Notes: generated by a model not told the origin, from the sequence alone. A stretch of 64,000 nt of DNA from Angiostrongylus vasorum (GCA_018806985.1 JADANN010000363.1:86908-150907); one strand, 5' to 3'; positions 29,831 to 41,266 are shown, counted from the first letter of the stretch. A program made the numbers and translations.

Positions 29831-30590
29831 CGTAATAGGAGGCGTTGGAGCGTCGCCAGCATGGCTTTTCTTTTAATATGAAGCACACCTTAGAACATTA
29901 CTTGATACCGATCCCGATTTAGGATCACATCTCGCAGATTTCCAAATCCTGTTAGATGAGACTTGATGAAGCGTAGTGTTACGGTTAGACCATCCATGCA
30001 CTGCACTACTCGGGTCAGGGGTTCGATATTGCGTCGCACGCAAACCAAGCACTCCATGTCTTCCGCTTTGGCGAGTCGCTACTAGACATGTGGTAGTAAA
30101 AGCGCTGATTTGATACCTCATACGCATTATTCTTTGTCATTGCATTGTTTCTTCAAAAGCACCTTCCCTAACGTGAGTTCTGCTATCCAAAGGCCGTATT
30201 CGATCCAATCTTCCAGCTGTCTCTCTCATTCTTTGATCTGTTCCTGTCTTCCTCATTACCTCTTCACAATGATGTCACATTTATTGCAGCGAGCGCACAT
30301 CCTTCGCAATGCATTTGGTATCATGGATGTTCAACATAAATCACCAAATCCAGTGAGTATCTATTTAGGTACTTAAGTGGACTTCTTCACATATTACGCG
30401 AGCCCAAGTACTTTTTTTCATTCATTTTTCATTGATCTTCAACCTTCATTCATAGAGATGATGGACGGGCTCGGATTTGACTGCCAGTTATTAATGAACA
30501 TTTCTCTTCGTTTACGTACTGATCCAGCGTGATTTTCCAGGAAGTCTGAGATAATTGTGCTGCTACATTATCTTGTCGCAACCACTGGTT
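29831..30590. other. nothing secure; one tRNA-like segment
   Basis: 29975-30080 contains TTACGGTTAGACCATCC and GGGGTTCGATATTG with pol III-like spacing, possibly another SINE type. The rest is unremarkable. Confidence 0.35.
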
Positions 30591-30593
30591 AAG

Positions 30594-30872
30594 GGTGCGT
30601 GTAACGCAATGGTCGGAATCGCCCTGCAATACAGAGGGGATCGATCCCAGTGTCCCAGGCCCAACAGACCCTCCATCCCTCCGGGTTTGCCAAATTGGTA
30701 TCTGTGCGAGGATAGCAGCACTGTCCCGATACATCGGTAGGCCGCTGCGAGTCATTGTAAAGGCAGGTATGCATTCAGTCACCTCAAACGATGCTCAATG
30801 AAGTCGAATGCGTGGCGCATCCCTCAAGGATTGATCAACGCCCAGAGCTTTATCCTTTTTTTTTATCCTGTA
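30594..30872 (+). repeat. tRNA-derived SINE copy
   Basis: A box (GTGTAACGCAATGGTCGGAA) and B box (GGGGATCGATCCC), body (ATACATCGGTAGGCCGCTGC) and tail TTTATCCTTTTTTTTTATCC. Confidence 0.85.
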
Positions 30873-31357
30873 TATACGTCTACAAATAAGTCTGACACCA
30901 GTTCATGTGAGCGCTTTGTTTACTTGAGCGCTTCACTAAATCGAGCCAATGAACACATGTAAATTGAAGAGGTCCTCTCACCACTGCGCTACAGCACCCT
31001 TGGTACCAGTTTCAGTCAGAACTAGAGTATAGACAACTGACAAGGAAGGGTGGATTACTACCTCCCTCGCAAGATCCAAAGAATGTTTTACAACCTCTCC
31101 CACCAAAGCTACAGCCTTCAAAGATTTCTCGAATGGCACAGTTAATTGCGCAAGGTGATTACAATTAAAGCCTCTCTAATCATAATCGTCCGTGGCGGTT
31201 TTTATAACCTTGGTGATTTCTCACTGATAGGGTGATGATTATGACGTACTAGAAAGTCCTAGTGATGGGTTCGCTTTTGGCAAATATGAAACCAAACTGA
31301 ACAGTTTTGTATCCTGGTTCACCTACCAGCTTACCACATTGGTTCAATAACTAAAGG

Positions 31358-31750
31358 ACCCTTGTCAACGGTTTAGTGCCTCATCGTGGCTGGGAGGTGT
31401 TCCTGGGTGTCGGACTGCGATGTACAGCGGGGAATTCGTCCTGCCGGTAGGTTCTCCAAAGCAGAGAAGGAGTCCGGCGTTTCTGTTAGGAAGCCTAGCT
31501 AAGAGTAAACCAATACCAGGATCCACCACCGTCCTGGTATCAAAGTCGCATGGTAGCAAATCTCCTTGTGATCCACAAGGGCTGCGCTTGCCTGTGGTGG
31601 TGACGACCTGGAGCACACTTTGGCCAGGCTGTCCTCGGGATTCCAGCAAACCACAATGCCTTAACCAGCAAATCTCCGAAAAATGGTAATTATGCTGGGG
31701 CCCGCGCCACTGGCGAGGACGGGCAGTTCAAGTATCAAGTAGTATCAAGT
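31358..31750 (+). repeat. 370-bp repeat family copy
   Basis: GTCAACGGTTTAGTGCCTCA to TCAAGTAGTATCAAGTAACT. The minus strand is open for 90+ codons and shares LYIAVRHPGTPP and GIGLLLARLP with the copy at 8815-9180. Confidence 0.82.
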
Positions 31751-31809
31751 AACTAAAGGACTACACAACTCGATGTGTATAGCACTTGTGGTCTGTTTTT
31801 TTTTGGAAG

Positions 31810-31972
31810 ACATGATATAGATCCGGGTGCGCAAGGGAGAAAAAAAATAAGAAAAGAAATCCTAAGTTGTTGGAGGATAAGAAGAAAAGATGAAAAAAAA
31901 TCTACGAAGAGAAGACGCATTAAAGATCCTTCCAGCCGTGGTTCTATTGAAGGTGATGTTGTACAACATAAG
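31810..31972 (+). CDS. candidate exon with strong donor
   Basis: Acceptor TTTTTTTTTGGAAG, 54 codons rich in Lys and Arg (RRIKDPSSRGSIEGDVVQHK at the end), then the excellent donor AAG|GTAAGTATT. It starts only 60 bp past a 370-bp repeat. No following exon could be found: the next good-looking frame (32060-32210) is a decayed SINE. Unrecognised. Confidence 0.3.
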
Positions 31973-32029
31973 GTAAGTATTGTCTATAATGAACACTCTG
32001 ACGATGTGATTAAGTCAAAAGTGGTATGA

Positions 32030-33040
32030 AATTTATAGACTTTTAAAAGGTCTGCGCAGTTCTTGTCCTTTTTCAAAAGTTATTCACGTTGTTAGTGCTT
32101 GAGCATTGCAATGGCAAGAGTTGCTTTGCAGTACCACGCGATCTCCGTGCAAATCCAGCACCGCTAGCTCATCAAGCCTTTGTCTCACCGGGGACGGCAA
32201 AAAAAATATGAGACGACTTATCTGGAAGGATAGTAGTAGTGAGTTGATATATAGGTAGACCTCCGCGAATCATCGTGTGGGTCAAGATATGTTTTAATCA
32301 GCTCTAGCGATGTTATATATGAAGTCGACTGGGTTACGGATTCATCAACGCTGAAGAATAGTTCTTTGCCCTTGAATTCATGATGCTATGTTCATAATGA
32401 AAACAACCAATTCTCTATGTGAACCAAGTGGGGGCTTGAAGGGTAGTTGAAGAAAACAGCCCTAGTTACATCCTTGAGCTTTCGGTCAACTAATCGAATG
32501 ACCTATGGTGTTGAGTGATTGTGAAGGAACTTCTTATTTTAAACTTTTTATGATCTGTTTTCTAAATGTATCCTTTGCAGAAAATAAGTGTGATGAGAAG
32601 AGTATAGTATGGAATCTCATTTAAAACGCTATATGGACATCAGCATTCGCTACCATGTTCTCAAACCACCGAGTACCGCATTAACTGATTTCAACGGAAA
32701 CTCTTTTGGCTTTTTAGAGGTAGTTTCACTAGTTCATTGATATTAAACGACGCGTAGTCACTCCAGAAGATATTTTTGGAGAAATCGGACTAATTTTTGT
32801 TCAAAGCCAACACCAGAACCCCCAAACACCATAGGAATGTCGCAATCTTCAGGAGATAGTTCTTTATAGTAGAGCAGCTTCAACGGATAAGATTTAAGCT
32901 CCTTCTTGAGCACAGTTCGTGCACTGCGTAAAGCGAGCCCACCTTCGTTTGCTGCTTGTCTATTAGAAGAAGTTGTTAGAAGCGTTTGTAAAATAAACAG
33001 CCTGGCATGAAAGCTGTAATGTTTCGCTTACCATACATTA
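32030..33040. other. decayed SINE and unique sequence
   Basis: 32155-32205 (CACCGCTAGCTCATCAAGCC, CACCGGGGACGGCAAA) is a degenerate SINE body. Nothing else recognised to 33040. Confidence 0.45.
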
Positions 33041-33158
33041 AAAGATAAAAGAATAAAGCTCTCGGCGTTGATCAACCCCTGCGGGATGCGCTATGCATTC
33101 GACTTCATTACGCATCGCTTAGAGATGATTGAATACATATCTGGCCTTTACAGTGACT
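33040..33158 (-). repeat. tRNA-SINE, 3' half only
   Basis: ATAAAGCTCTCGGCGTTGAT to TGGCCTTTACAGTGACTCC. The copy stops exactly where the RTE copy R3 begins, so R3 probably inserted into or truncated it. Confidence 0.75.
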
Positions 33159-33159
33159 C

Positions 33160-34735
33160 CACGGACCTCCCTCATATGAGGGATTCCGAGCCGGTAAGTC
33201 GCGAGGCTATGTGACGCATCCCCAGGTGGCGCATAGGGAGTTAATCGCGGACCAAAAGCGACCTTTGCTTCCCTTAGACGCAGGTGGATGCAGAGGTGGA
33301 CTCGCTATTTCTGCGGCGCCGATTTGGCACATACTTTCTGTATTTAAGAGGCGTATTCATGCATGCGTGTGAGGCTGCGTTCTCGCTTATGCGGATTGTA
33401 TTCTACGAGTCAATACGGCCAAGAGACTGCTATCAAGTGGCAGGGGAAGTATATGGGAGGCGGTTAGGAGTCGCCTCCAACAAATAAGCTCCATTTCCAC
33501 TCTGGAAAGGACTGGCAAGCTACCCATGAATATACCTAGCCCCCTCGTTCAGATCCCAGCAAGCTATACGTGGGTACCAAAAAGCTAAAAGCAGTGAAAG
33601 AAACGGGCCTCATTCCCCCTAATCCCGAAGGAGCCTCCGATTCGCCAGCGTTGGGAGGACGAGTATGGAGAGACTGCTAAAATCTCACGGCCAATGGAAG
33701 CTCTCTGGATTACAAAGAACTATGATAAAGATCTGTACCTACAATGCACGTACACTTGCATCCGAGTCCTTGACACAGGACTTGCTCATGCAAGCAAAAA
33801 CGATAGGGTACGACGTCATCGGCTTCGCCGAGGCGAGACGACGCCACCCATTCAACGCCGTATATGACACCGGGGAAGAACTGTTCCTCGGAACATGCGA
33901 CAATGGAGGAGTCGGCGGCGTCGGCGTTCTCGTCAACACGAGTTTGTCCATGAACATCGATTCATTCGAACAGCTTACAACCCGAATGGGACGCTTACGA
34001 TTAAAAAATATGTGGATCAATACCGTCTTTGACGATATTCGTCGTCTACGCGCCGACAGCAAACTATGAAGAAGAAGTCGAAGCGTTCTATAAGGACTTG
34101 GACAAGTTCTATGAAGAAGACCATAGATTCTTCAAGGTCATCCTTGGAGACTTTAACGCTAAGATTGGACCAAGAAGAACGTCTGAAGAAGATCACACTG
34201 GAACCCACGGACTAGAGTGGAACAAACAGGATGAGCGGCTCTCCGAGTTTATCATGACGACCACGATCATCCATGGTAACTCACAATTTCTGAAGCCTTA
34301 TCCTCAACACTGGACGAGAAATCAACACGATGAACGACTTAGCTCCAGAGTTGAGCAGAAGAAAACGAACGGCTTGAGGAGCTTTCAAGAGCGTCGAGGA
34401 TGCAGTGAGATGAACAAAGAACATCCGTCTCCGCGCCCTCCTTTTCGACTCAACGGTACTCCCTGCCCTGACGTGTGCGTCAGAAACCTGGTTGCCGCAT
34501 AAGCAGGATGAATGATCACTTAGAAGAATTGAACACGCAGTCGAAGAGACGATGCTAGGAGTATCCCGTGTCACACAACCAACGGAATGGATCCGAAGCG
34601 CCGACCTACGTCAACCATCAAAAATTATGATGCCGTTCTGTGCACCAAGCAGCCGAAGATAAGGTGGGCCTGACACGTAATGCGTATGAATGACAACCTA
34701 TTGACAGGAGCCGTTGGTGAGTGAATGAATGAGTT
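33160..34735 (+). mobile_element. RTE-type retrotransposon, endonuclease fused to RT C-terminus (R3)
   Basis: The 5' region shares CGAGCCGGTAAGTCGCGAGG with R2. The endonuclease is open from 33665 ([35 protein letters not shown]) with a frameshift near 34010, then VVYAPTANYEEEVEAF and GDFNAKIGPRRTSEE. At about 34318 the endonuclease end (HWTR) runs straight into the C-terminal region (ELSRRKRTA-type, then TVLPALTCASETWLPH-type in mixed frames). The joint lies in a shared GGACG. The whole reverse transcriptase core is absent. The 3' end is truncated near 34735. Confidence 0.9.
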
Positions 34736-34739
34736 TGGT

Positions 34740-35150
34740 AGAAAATAGACAATTTATAAGCGGCAAACATGGACTGGATATCACTACTAATTATGATACT
34801 GTAATGTTTGAGATGTTATCCTGAGAAGATTTGTTGTTGAGCATGATTACGCTATCATCCCTAGTCATAGATTTCTCCCAAATCATTTTCTCCTTATTCA
34901 ATTAAAACAGATCTTTTTTTGGTCTTCTGTGCGCTAACTGCATATGTGGCACCTTTGTAGCGATACTTTTGACTGCGCTCGTCTTCGACGCTGCGTTGGT
35001 CACCCTTGCAACTAACCACATCGGTAATCTTGATACCAGAAATCAACGTATTCTACGACATAACGATTAAAGAAGTGTTCGCATAATGCTCTTGACGATA
35101 GCTGTCTTGTCTGATTGTTATCAGCTGCCGTTAAGTACTAATAATAAGTT
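34740..35150. other. nothing recognised
   Basis: AT-rich flank of R3 with no repeat or supported exon. Confidence 0.4.
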
Positions 35151-35154
35151 TGAG

Positions 35155-35310
35155 TGGAATATCTTTGTCTTGTAGGCTTCGACTTCTTCAGAGCTTGGAA
35201 AGGTCCAACTGACACGCAATCTACTCACCCAAACATTTCCACAACCGAAATGTGGAAACCTGTATATGTAAATCTATTCGCATAATAAACAACCTCTTTC
35301 AAACACTCGA
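35155..35310 (+). repeat. TTCGGCTTCTTCAG-family repeat copy
   Basis: GTAGGCTTCGACTTCTTCAG followed by AACTGACACGCAATCTACTC, as at 12.4 kb. Confidence 0.5.
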
Positions 35311-35929
35311 AGTTCCGTTATTTTTAGGCCTTTGAGTTATTTTATGAAGACCAGAGCAAAAGGTCCAAGATGGGTGAAGAATGTGCCTGACCAAGGCCAA
35401 GAAATCTGCCTGAGGCATGCTGCGAGATCACAGGTGTTTAGAGGACAGTCCTCTCTGTGGTTCATTTTTAGATCTATAGAATTTATCCCAAACGCTTGGA
35501 GTATTTTAGACTCTGGTGTTTGGAATTTTTGTGCGAGGATAGTGGCTTTTACTTGCAGATCTTTTCCGTTAAGTCATTGCGCCGTATGCGTGCCTAGTGG
35601 AGTGTTTTATTTGAGTTTACTTTTCCCAATTAGGTGGTCTTTTACAAGGGCGTAATATGTTGCACCCGTTTCGTAAACTTTTTCGTCCTTATCTTACACG
35701 CTTTGAAAGAAATGAGACACAGTGTACCCCAAACTCATGCAGTCTCCTTCTCTACTGTTAGGACAGATGATGCAATTTTCCGTTTCGCACAGCTGCGCGC
35801 ACAAAGAGTTACAAACTAAGTGAAATTTTTAAAGTATTCAGTGGCGTTTCAATCACTGTTATCGAGCTGAGTCTAGTTGCCAACCCTTTCATGTCTGCTA
35901 AATATTTCATGGACGATACGAAGATTGAG

Positions 35930-36080
35930 CGGTTTAGGGAGTCTTTTTAAGAGGGCGAGACCTGACGAATTAAGTAGCCATACATGTTTACAGCACTTTC
36001 TTGTTCCACAATGAGATTGCGGATGGCTTACTGATTGCAGAGCGACTCGATGAGTTCGTATAGAGGGCGGTAACGCCGAA
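35930..36080 (-). pseudogene. Penelope-like reverse transcriptase scrap, right arm
   Basis: The minus frame reads FGVTALYTNSSSRSA and, one frame away, NMYGYLIRQ, the spacing seen around RT motif A in Penelope-like elements of strongylids. No finger or thumb motifs follow, so it is a fragment of about 50 codons. Confidence 0.65.
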
Positions 36081-36680
36081 AAAAACCATCGTGGGTGATG
36101 AATGCGATAAAACCCATCGAATTGTACAAATGCGGAGTGCGCACAGATAATGTAAAACAATGGCCTTAAAAATAAATATTAAACTAATTTGACTACCTCT
36201 TGACTGCTGTAAAAGAATGTACCGGTTCAGTGAATGCAAGTGACTGATAAGTCACTGTTTATTGCAATGCATATTTAGTCCTGATCAATGAATTGGTGGA
36301 TATTATCTGTTTTGAAGCTCAGTGACATTATAGAGACTTATAGCCGAGTTAAATCGAATAAGTTTTGTCCAGAAAATGGAAAAAAAAGCTAGCTAACCCC
36401 TAAGCCTACAAGAAATCAATGTGGCAGTAACAACGCACGTTGTCAGTCAACTCTCATGATTTGCATGTACTTTTAGATATACACCAGCAAAAAAAACATC
36501 TCGGAATGGTTCCTAAACTTCATTATTAGTGGATCAGATAATTATCATAAAATAAATTCACGGAAGTCCAACTCATCTTTTAGCAGCGTTAGTCACCGGA
36601 TAGTTGGCAAATGTTGGTAGGCGTGAACAACCGCGTGGATAGAAAAAGCATTTTTTTCCCATTTTTTTATTATATTATAG

Positions 36681-36938
36681 GTTCGCAGTCAACCGGTGAA
36701 TGGGTGACCAATACGAGCAACTAGGGCCGCCTGGTGATGAACCAACCTCACCACCTGGTCTTCCAGCTCCACCACCTCCACCGCCTTGTCCTCCAGCACC
36801 ACCGCCGCCGCCACCATCGCCACCACCACAATGGCCTGAAGCTCAACCGCCTTGTAAGACGCCACCGCCAGGTGTCATTCAGAGCTCATCCAACAGGCAA
36901 GGTCAAGAAATGCTCGAAGAAGAAAGAAGTGAAACAAG
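36681..36938 (+). CDS. gene B, proline-rich protein exon, right-arm copy (open)
   Basis: After the acceptor ATATTATAG comes a 19-nt leader and ATG at 36700. The exon encodes MGDQYEQLGPPGDE, Pro-rich blocks (PPGLPAPPPPPPCPPAPP), PEAQPPCKTPPPGVIQSSSN and RQGQEMLEEERSETR up to the donor AAG|GTTAGA. The frame is intact and the donor is shared with the left-arm copy. A downstream open segment (37097-37247; LKQCRGGAVQCVEGHGAAP, stop TGA) could be a later exon but does not join in phase. Cytosolic by composition, no signal peptide. Family unknown; likely a Pro-rich ligand for SH3/WW/profilin domains. Confidence 0.55.
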
Positions 36939-36989
36939 GTTAGATGTGTATGTTACGGCAATTTTAATAAATGGCTGGAAAAGTTTTGA

Positions 36990-37085
36990 ACATATATATA
37001 TATACATATATGAACATGTATATGTATGTATAACACATATATATGTATGTGTATACATACCTGCGTACATATATGTACATAAATT
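36990..37085. repeat. TATA/TATG microsatellite
   Basis: CATATATATATATACATATA and TATGTATGTATA units immediately after the gene B exon. Confidence 0.8.
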
Positions 37086-37772
37086 TACAAACATAGGGTT
37101 AAAGCAGTGCCGTGGTGGTGCCGTTCAATGCGTGGAAGGTCATGGTGCTGCTCCCCTCAGACCGACTAAGCCTCCTGTCGGAGGTCAGAAAATTGCTAAC
37201 AGATTAGGCTTCGGGCAGCTTGCAACTCTATCCAACAAAAGATGGTGACAGTCTGTGATGAAGGTCTGGGAACCCTTAACCACGGTTTTCTCTGTTTTGC
37301 AAGGAGAAATCCACTGATTTAGCACTGAGCGGCATTCATGATGAAGAAAAAAATCCTGAGGAACCAACCAACCCTTAAATCAAAGGGAGAACAAGCATTA
37401 TTTATGTTAGCATATTCTATTTGTGGCCGTTAATGTTGAGCACTCAAAATTTCCCTAGCATCCTTTTTTTTCCTCATGAGATCTTCACCCACACATGCGG
37501 TAGGCCGTGAATGGTTCGAATGTTATATTATTCCCACCACATAAATTATAATTTCCAGTTTGTTTAGTTTTTTTTCGGACGAGTTTGTCGGCCCCCATGA
37601 TGACTACTGGTCTTGGTGAACAGAGCACGAAGGTGCCTTCGCTGGCTAGAGTACTACAAATGAATACAGGAATAAGATGTCCCTACTGTACAAATATAAG
37701 CACGAATGTACTATGCTCAGTCCTTCTGCTTTGTGTAGGCGTTTTTGTACAGAAGTAACACCAATACTACTG

Positions 37773-38110
37773 CTAGCAGAGCCCTTGACTATTTGGAAGA
37801 GAAGCAATGCACTGCGAAGCATATGCATTGGGTACATTGCATGGTGAGTTCCGAACGAGAATACAGCTTTGGTGCCCTGAGACGGTCAATGAAAACACGC
37901 GTGGTTGCTGTTATGTTATGAAATGCCACTTACACATACAACGCTAATGTTTCTGCACTAATTTTTTTGTTACTAACATCTGTGCATCGGATTTTCGCCC
38001 TGTACAATCACGATGATCTTATCTGAGGCAAATTTCAGAATCTCTCGGTGTGGTACAGCATTCTGATTTTCGTCGCCATCGTGCTCGCCGTAGTATCCAC
38101 TATTGTTGTG
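37773..38110 (-). CDS. gene A, right-arm copy (splice sites intact)
   Basis: The first exon ends at 37978 (HNNSGYYGEHDGDENQ, EILKFASDKIIVIVQGE; donor GAT|GTTAGT). The intron runs 37977-37877. The second exon is 37876-37773 (acceptor CCGTCTCAG; WHQSCILVRNSPCN, NAYASQCIASLPNSQ, TAG). Both exons align to the left-arm copy without indels and the stop is shared. The first exon's own acceptor is uncertain (CAACAATAG before GGATAC is possible). Convergent with gene B in each arm. No family recognised. Confidence 0.5.
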
Positions 38111-38343
38111 CAAAATCTGACCAGTGTTGCTCAATGGTATCCATTTCTTAGCAATCTATCATGAGCCACTTTTAATAAAAGAGGATGTGGCTGATTTCAT
38201 ACTATGCAAAGTAGTGTCAAGTAGCATTTATGCTATTTTCAAACCTTTTTAAGGTGCGTGTGTTTGCATTATGACGCCCAGTCGAAAGGTAGATATTTTC
38301 GAAATCCCCAATAAAGTTTTTTTATACTGAGTGCTTGTCCTAG

Positions 38344-38956
38344 AAATCGTCGTGGGAAGAGGAACAAGATACGGAAAAATGACAACAATACGCAGGATTA
38401 AACTGAATCCAAATTTAAAAAGCTACTATGATGGAAAGAAAGCTGAGTGTGACGGTCGACCAGTCAAGTGAAGCGTTGTACCTTCGGAAGATTTCTCTTT
38501 CCAACAGAGGAACTTCTATTCAGTGCAGAGTGGTCATTGATCCCTTCTGAAAATTGGGAGTAATCTAGCAAACTTCTCTTGGAACTTTAGCACGCAGCGC
38601 GTTCGAGTGTTATTTAACAAGCCGAAGGACAGAGATGGTCATAGATCCTCAATTCAAAGGCGAAACACAAATGAGTCCACCCTTCTATAGATGAGGATTG
38701 CGTGATACCGTAGACGTACGCAACAAATGCTTCCGGAAAATGTGGTGGATGGTCCTCGAAGCATGTAGGTACACCCATATATTGATGATTGTCTTCATGT
38801 AGTCTACTTTTCTTCCAAATTTTTCGTTCGTTTCGTTCCCTTGCAGACGTAATCCGAGAAAGTAGACGGATTCAAGCTCAAATTAGAGTGGAATTTGAGG
38901 ACTTGTGGACTTCCGGTCCCACTGAAGTGTTGGAAAGTTCTTGCTTGCAAACCTGA
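38344..38956 (+). CDS. candidate exons, unrecognised
   Basis: 38344-38471 after GCTTGTCCTAG (IRRIKLNPNLKSYYDGKK, then TGA) and 38847-38956 after TTCCCTTGCAG (VIRESRRIQAQIRVEFED, then TGA). Each has a good acceptor, but both end in stops, so they cannot be one transcript without an unseen donor. Just outside the right arm. Confidence 0.25.
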
Positions 38957-38959
38957 TAT

Positions 38960-40180
38960 AATGCACGCTCAGAATATAACCGAAAATAGTTTCAAACATC
39001 ATTCAAACAGACAGAAGACTACTACCGTAGAACTCTGATTCTTCCAGAACGACGAGGGTTTGTGTGAAATGAAAACGCAAACTTCCGCAGTTTGGCAGAT
39101 AGCGGAAGCAATCAGAATTGCAAAGAAACGCCGTAGTTATGTGGAAGTGCCAAAAGACAGCCATTAAATTTGAACGCAACAAATGCAGAATATTGGCAGT
39201 GTCTTATAATTTTCTTAGTACTAGATGACCGGAATTTTTCTGACATGCAAGAAAGAAGGACATGCAGAAAGCGGGTGGATCCAAGAATGGACTAAAATTT
39301 GCATAAGCACAACAGAAAACGTATTCAAAGAGAGCCGTGGGAGCCCTGGACTTGCTGTAACGTAGAATCGTTTTCCAGCTACTTAACAGAGACAGTAAAG
39401 AGTGACACCGTTCTGTCATTTAGATACACCATTTATAGCACTGTATGGTGGAGGCAGCAACCCGTTTAGCTATTGATTCATGAGTTAACTTTGTGTAAAT
39501 GGAAAACAAGCAAAACAGCGAAAGCTGGATTGGTCGGACTATGCATTCAATACGAGCAAAATTGAACAAATTAACGTATTCCTGCTGGAAATGACTCTAC
39601 TCTGCACGCATCTCGGAAGAACAAAACTGACTTTACATGTAACCACAAGGGTGTTGGGACATTTGCAAAACAGCAGACCTTTTTAAATGGCAGGGTGTAA
39701 ATGAAATATTTTTTTCCTGGAAAGATCTGGTGATAAATATGTGCCATGGTATAAAGTATTTCACATTATACCCTGTTATGGGAAAAAAAAAGGCCGTAAA
39801 TGAAAAGTGACTACATTGCCATTTATAGTTTGCCTATGTAGAGAATTTAGAATTTCTTTGAAAAAAAACTAAACAAAAAAATATCTAGGGAATTTAGGCA
39901 CTAAATTTTTTAAAAATGTCCTTGCCACTTGGATGACCTGTCATAACGAGTGCTGCGGAACCAAGAACACTTTCTGTTGCACGCTTTTCTTCCCAACCAT
40001 CGTCTATAGTTGGTTACCGTTCTGCACGCTGTGATTTGGCCTGAGAAAAATTTCAGCAGTTCAAGCTCCGTGTCCACAGCAGTTTGTTTCTTGCGATATT
40101 TGTAGTTCGATCGAATCGAATCCGCTGAAATGAAACAACGTGCGAGCCTAAAATAAAGGGCAACAAATAAAGAAAGTTTT
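38960..40180. other. nothing secure
   Basis: Short frames only, for example 39066-39164 (MKTQTSAVWQIAEAIRI...). No repeat family recognised. Confidence 0.4.
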
Positions 40181-40184
40181 GCAA

Positions 40185-40545
40185 ATATCTCAGCTACATT
40201 GAAGCTATATTTCGCAATACACACTGCCATTACAAAGAGTAGGCAGTAAATAATAACAACTACGGCCTCAGCTTTACTAGGTTCGTTGCCGATTTGGGTC
40301 CCCTAGATCAATCCCGCTGACGGGAGATTGCTGATGGCAAAAGACCGATAGAACTAGCCGAGAGACAGGAGAAACGAAGAACACGCATGGTGTGGTGGTG
40401 AACGCGTTACTCCTCGGAAAGGATAATAGCGCGTTAGTTCCCCACTGCAGACACCTGCGGCCCGGAGTTTTGAGAACATCTCGGCATCATTGAAGTTATA
40501 TTTCGCAATATGCCCTGCCCATTAAAAGGAGTAGGCAGCAAATAA
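40185..40545 (-). repeat. TIR-family repeat, near-complete copy
   Basis: Arm (TATCTCAGCTACATTGAAGC...GTAGGCAGTAAATAA), core (GGTGAACGCGTTACTCCTCG, CAGACACCTGCGGCCC) and second arm (CATCTCGGCATCATTGAAGT...GTAGGCAGCAAATAA). Both ends repeat the same sequence in direct order, so a second partial copy or duplicated arm is present. Confidence 0.7.
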
Positions 40546-40549
40546 TAAG

Positions 40550-41260
40550 TTAGAAAGAACTAGATAGTTTAGTTGTACACAATGTTTTCGTGCCTTTTCT
40601 GAGTAAAAGTGCGAATTCTTCGAGATTGAGTTTATGCTCGAAGAATATGCTTCGCAGATTTCTTTAATCAATTTTGGTGCTTTAAACGACAGGTCTGCAA
40701 GCCTACAGCATACGTATAAAACTTTTTATTTGTTGTCTGCTACACCCAAACCGGCAATGAACCCATTTGGTTCCGATTTCCAGGATTCGTATAGAGAGCA
40801 TTCCTAAGAATTCATCATAAGAATTGGCTAAGCCATATGGATTGGAATGCAGCTTGTTGTCACATAGCTAAGATTCATCCAGAACGACAGTGGCTCCTAA
40901 AAAAGCGGTGATATTCGTCAGCCGATCGATCGAGAATGACATAGCGTGCAGATTCTGCAGAGATGAATGCAGGATGAGTTTTGAAGCCGAAATAAGGATG
41001 GAATTCGCCCCGTTACTTTATTGTCCGTGACGCGTTCTTTCCACAGATTTTTCTTCTGATGACACGGAATAACTCATTCGGAAATCGGTCAAATCCTCAC
41101 AGGCAGAAGATTGCGCAATATTTCTATACCACATTCGATTTCCATCTTCTCTGTTCTGTAATTTTATTCGTATCCTCGTTGAAGAAGAGCATAAGTAATG
41201 CGTAGCGAGAACGTTATACACGAAATTCCTCTCCCTGAATAGCAAATTCAAGAAGACTGA
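40550..41260. other. both strands open, strand undecided
   Basis: 41018-41430 is open on the minus strand (NREDGNRMWYRNIAQ) and the same frame stays open to 40870 apart from one TAA at 41018. The plus strand also has long open stretches (NNSFGNRSNPHRQKIAQYF). No splice chain settles it. Confidence 0.3.
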
Positions 41261-41266
41261 ATTTAG

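Larger units (their letters stand above)
35880..38275. repeat. right arm of the large inverted duplication
   Basis: Reverse-complement partner of 25330-28620. The outer boundary (near 38275) is marked by TGTGTTTGCATTATG matching CATAGTGCAAACACA at 25335. The inner end carries the Penelope-like RT scrap in both arms. The arm lacks the left arm's inserted SINE and its 26.2-26.9 kb segment, and has its own 37.1-37.4 kb segment. Confidence 0.88.

Noticed and set aside
32058..32212. Apparent exon after GGTCTGCGCAG with a clean 48-codon frame
   Set aside because: Its second half aligns with the SINE body (CTCATCAAGCC...CCGGGGACGGCAAA), so the frame is a decayed repeat.
33284..33487. Separate gene in the 5' part of R3
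   Set aside because: The sequence is the 5' region shared by R2, R3 and R4; in R2 the same frame is not kept.
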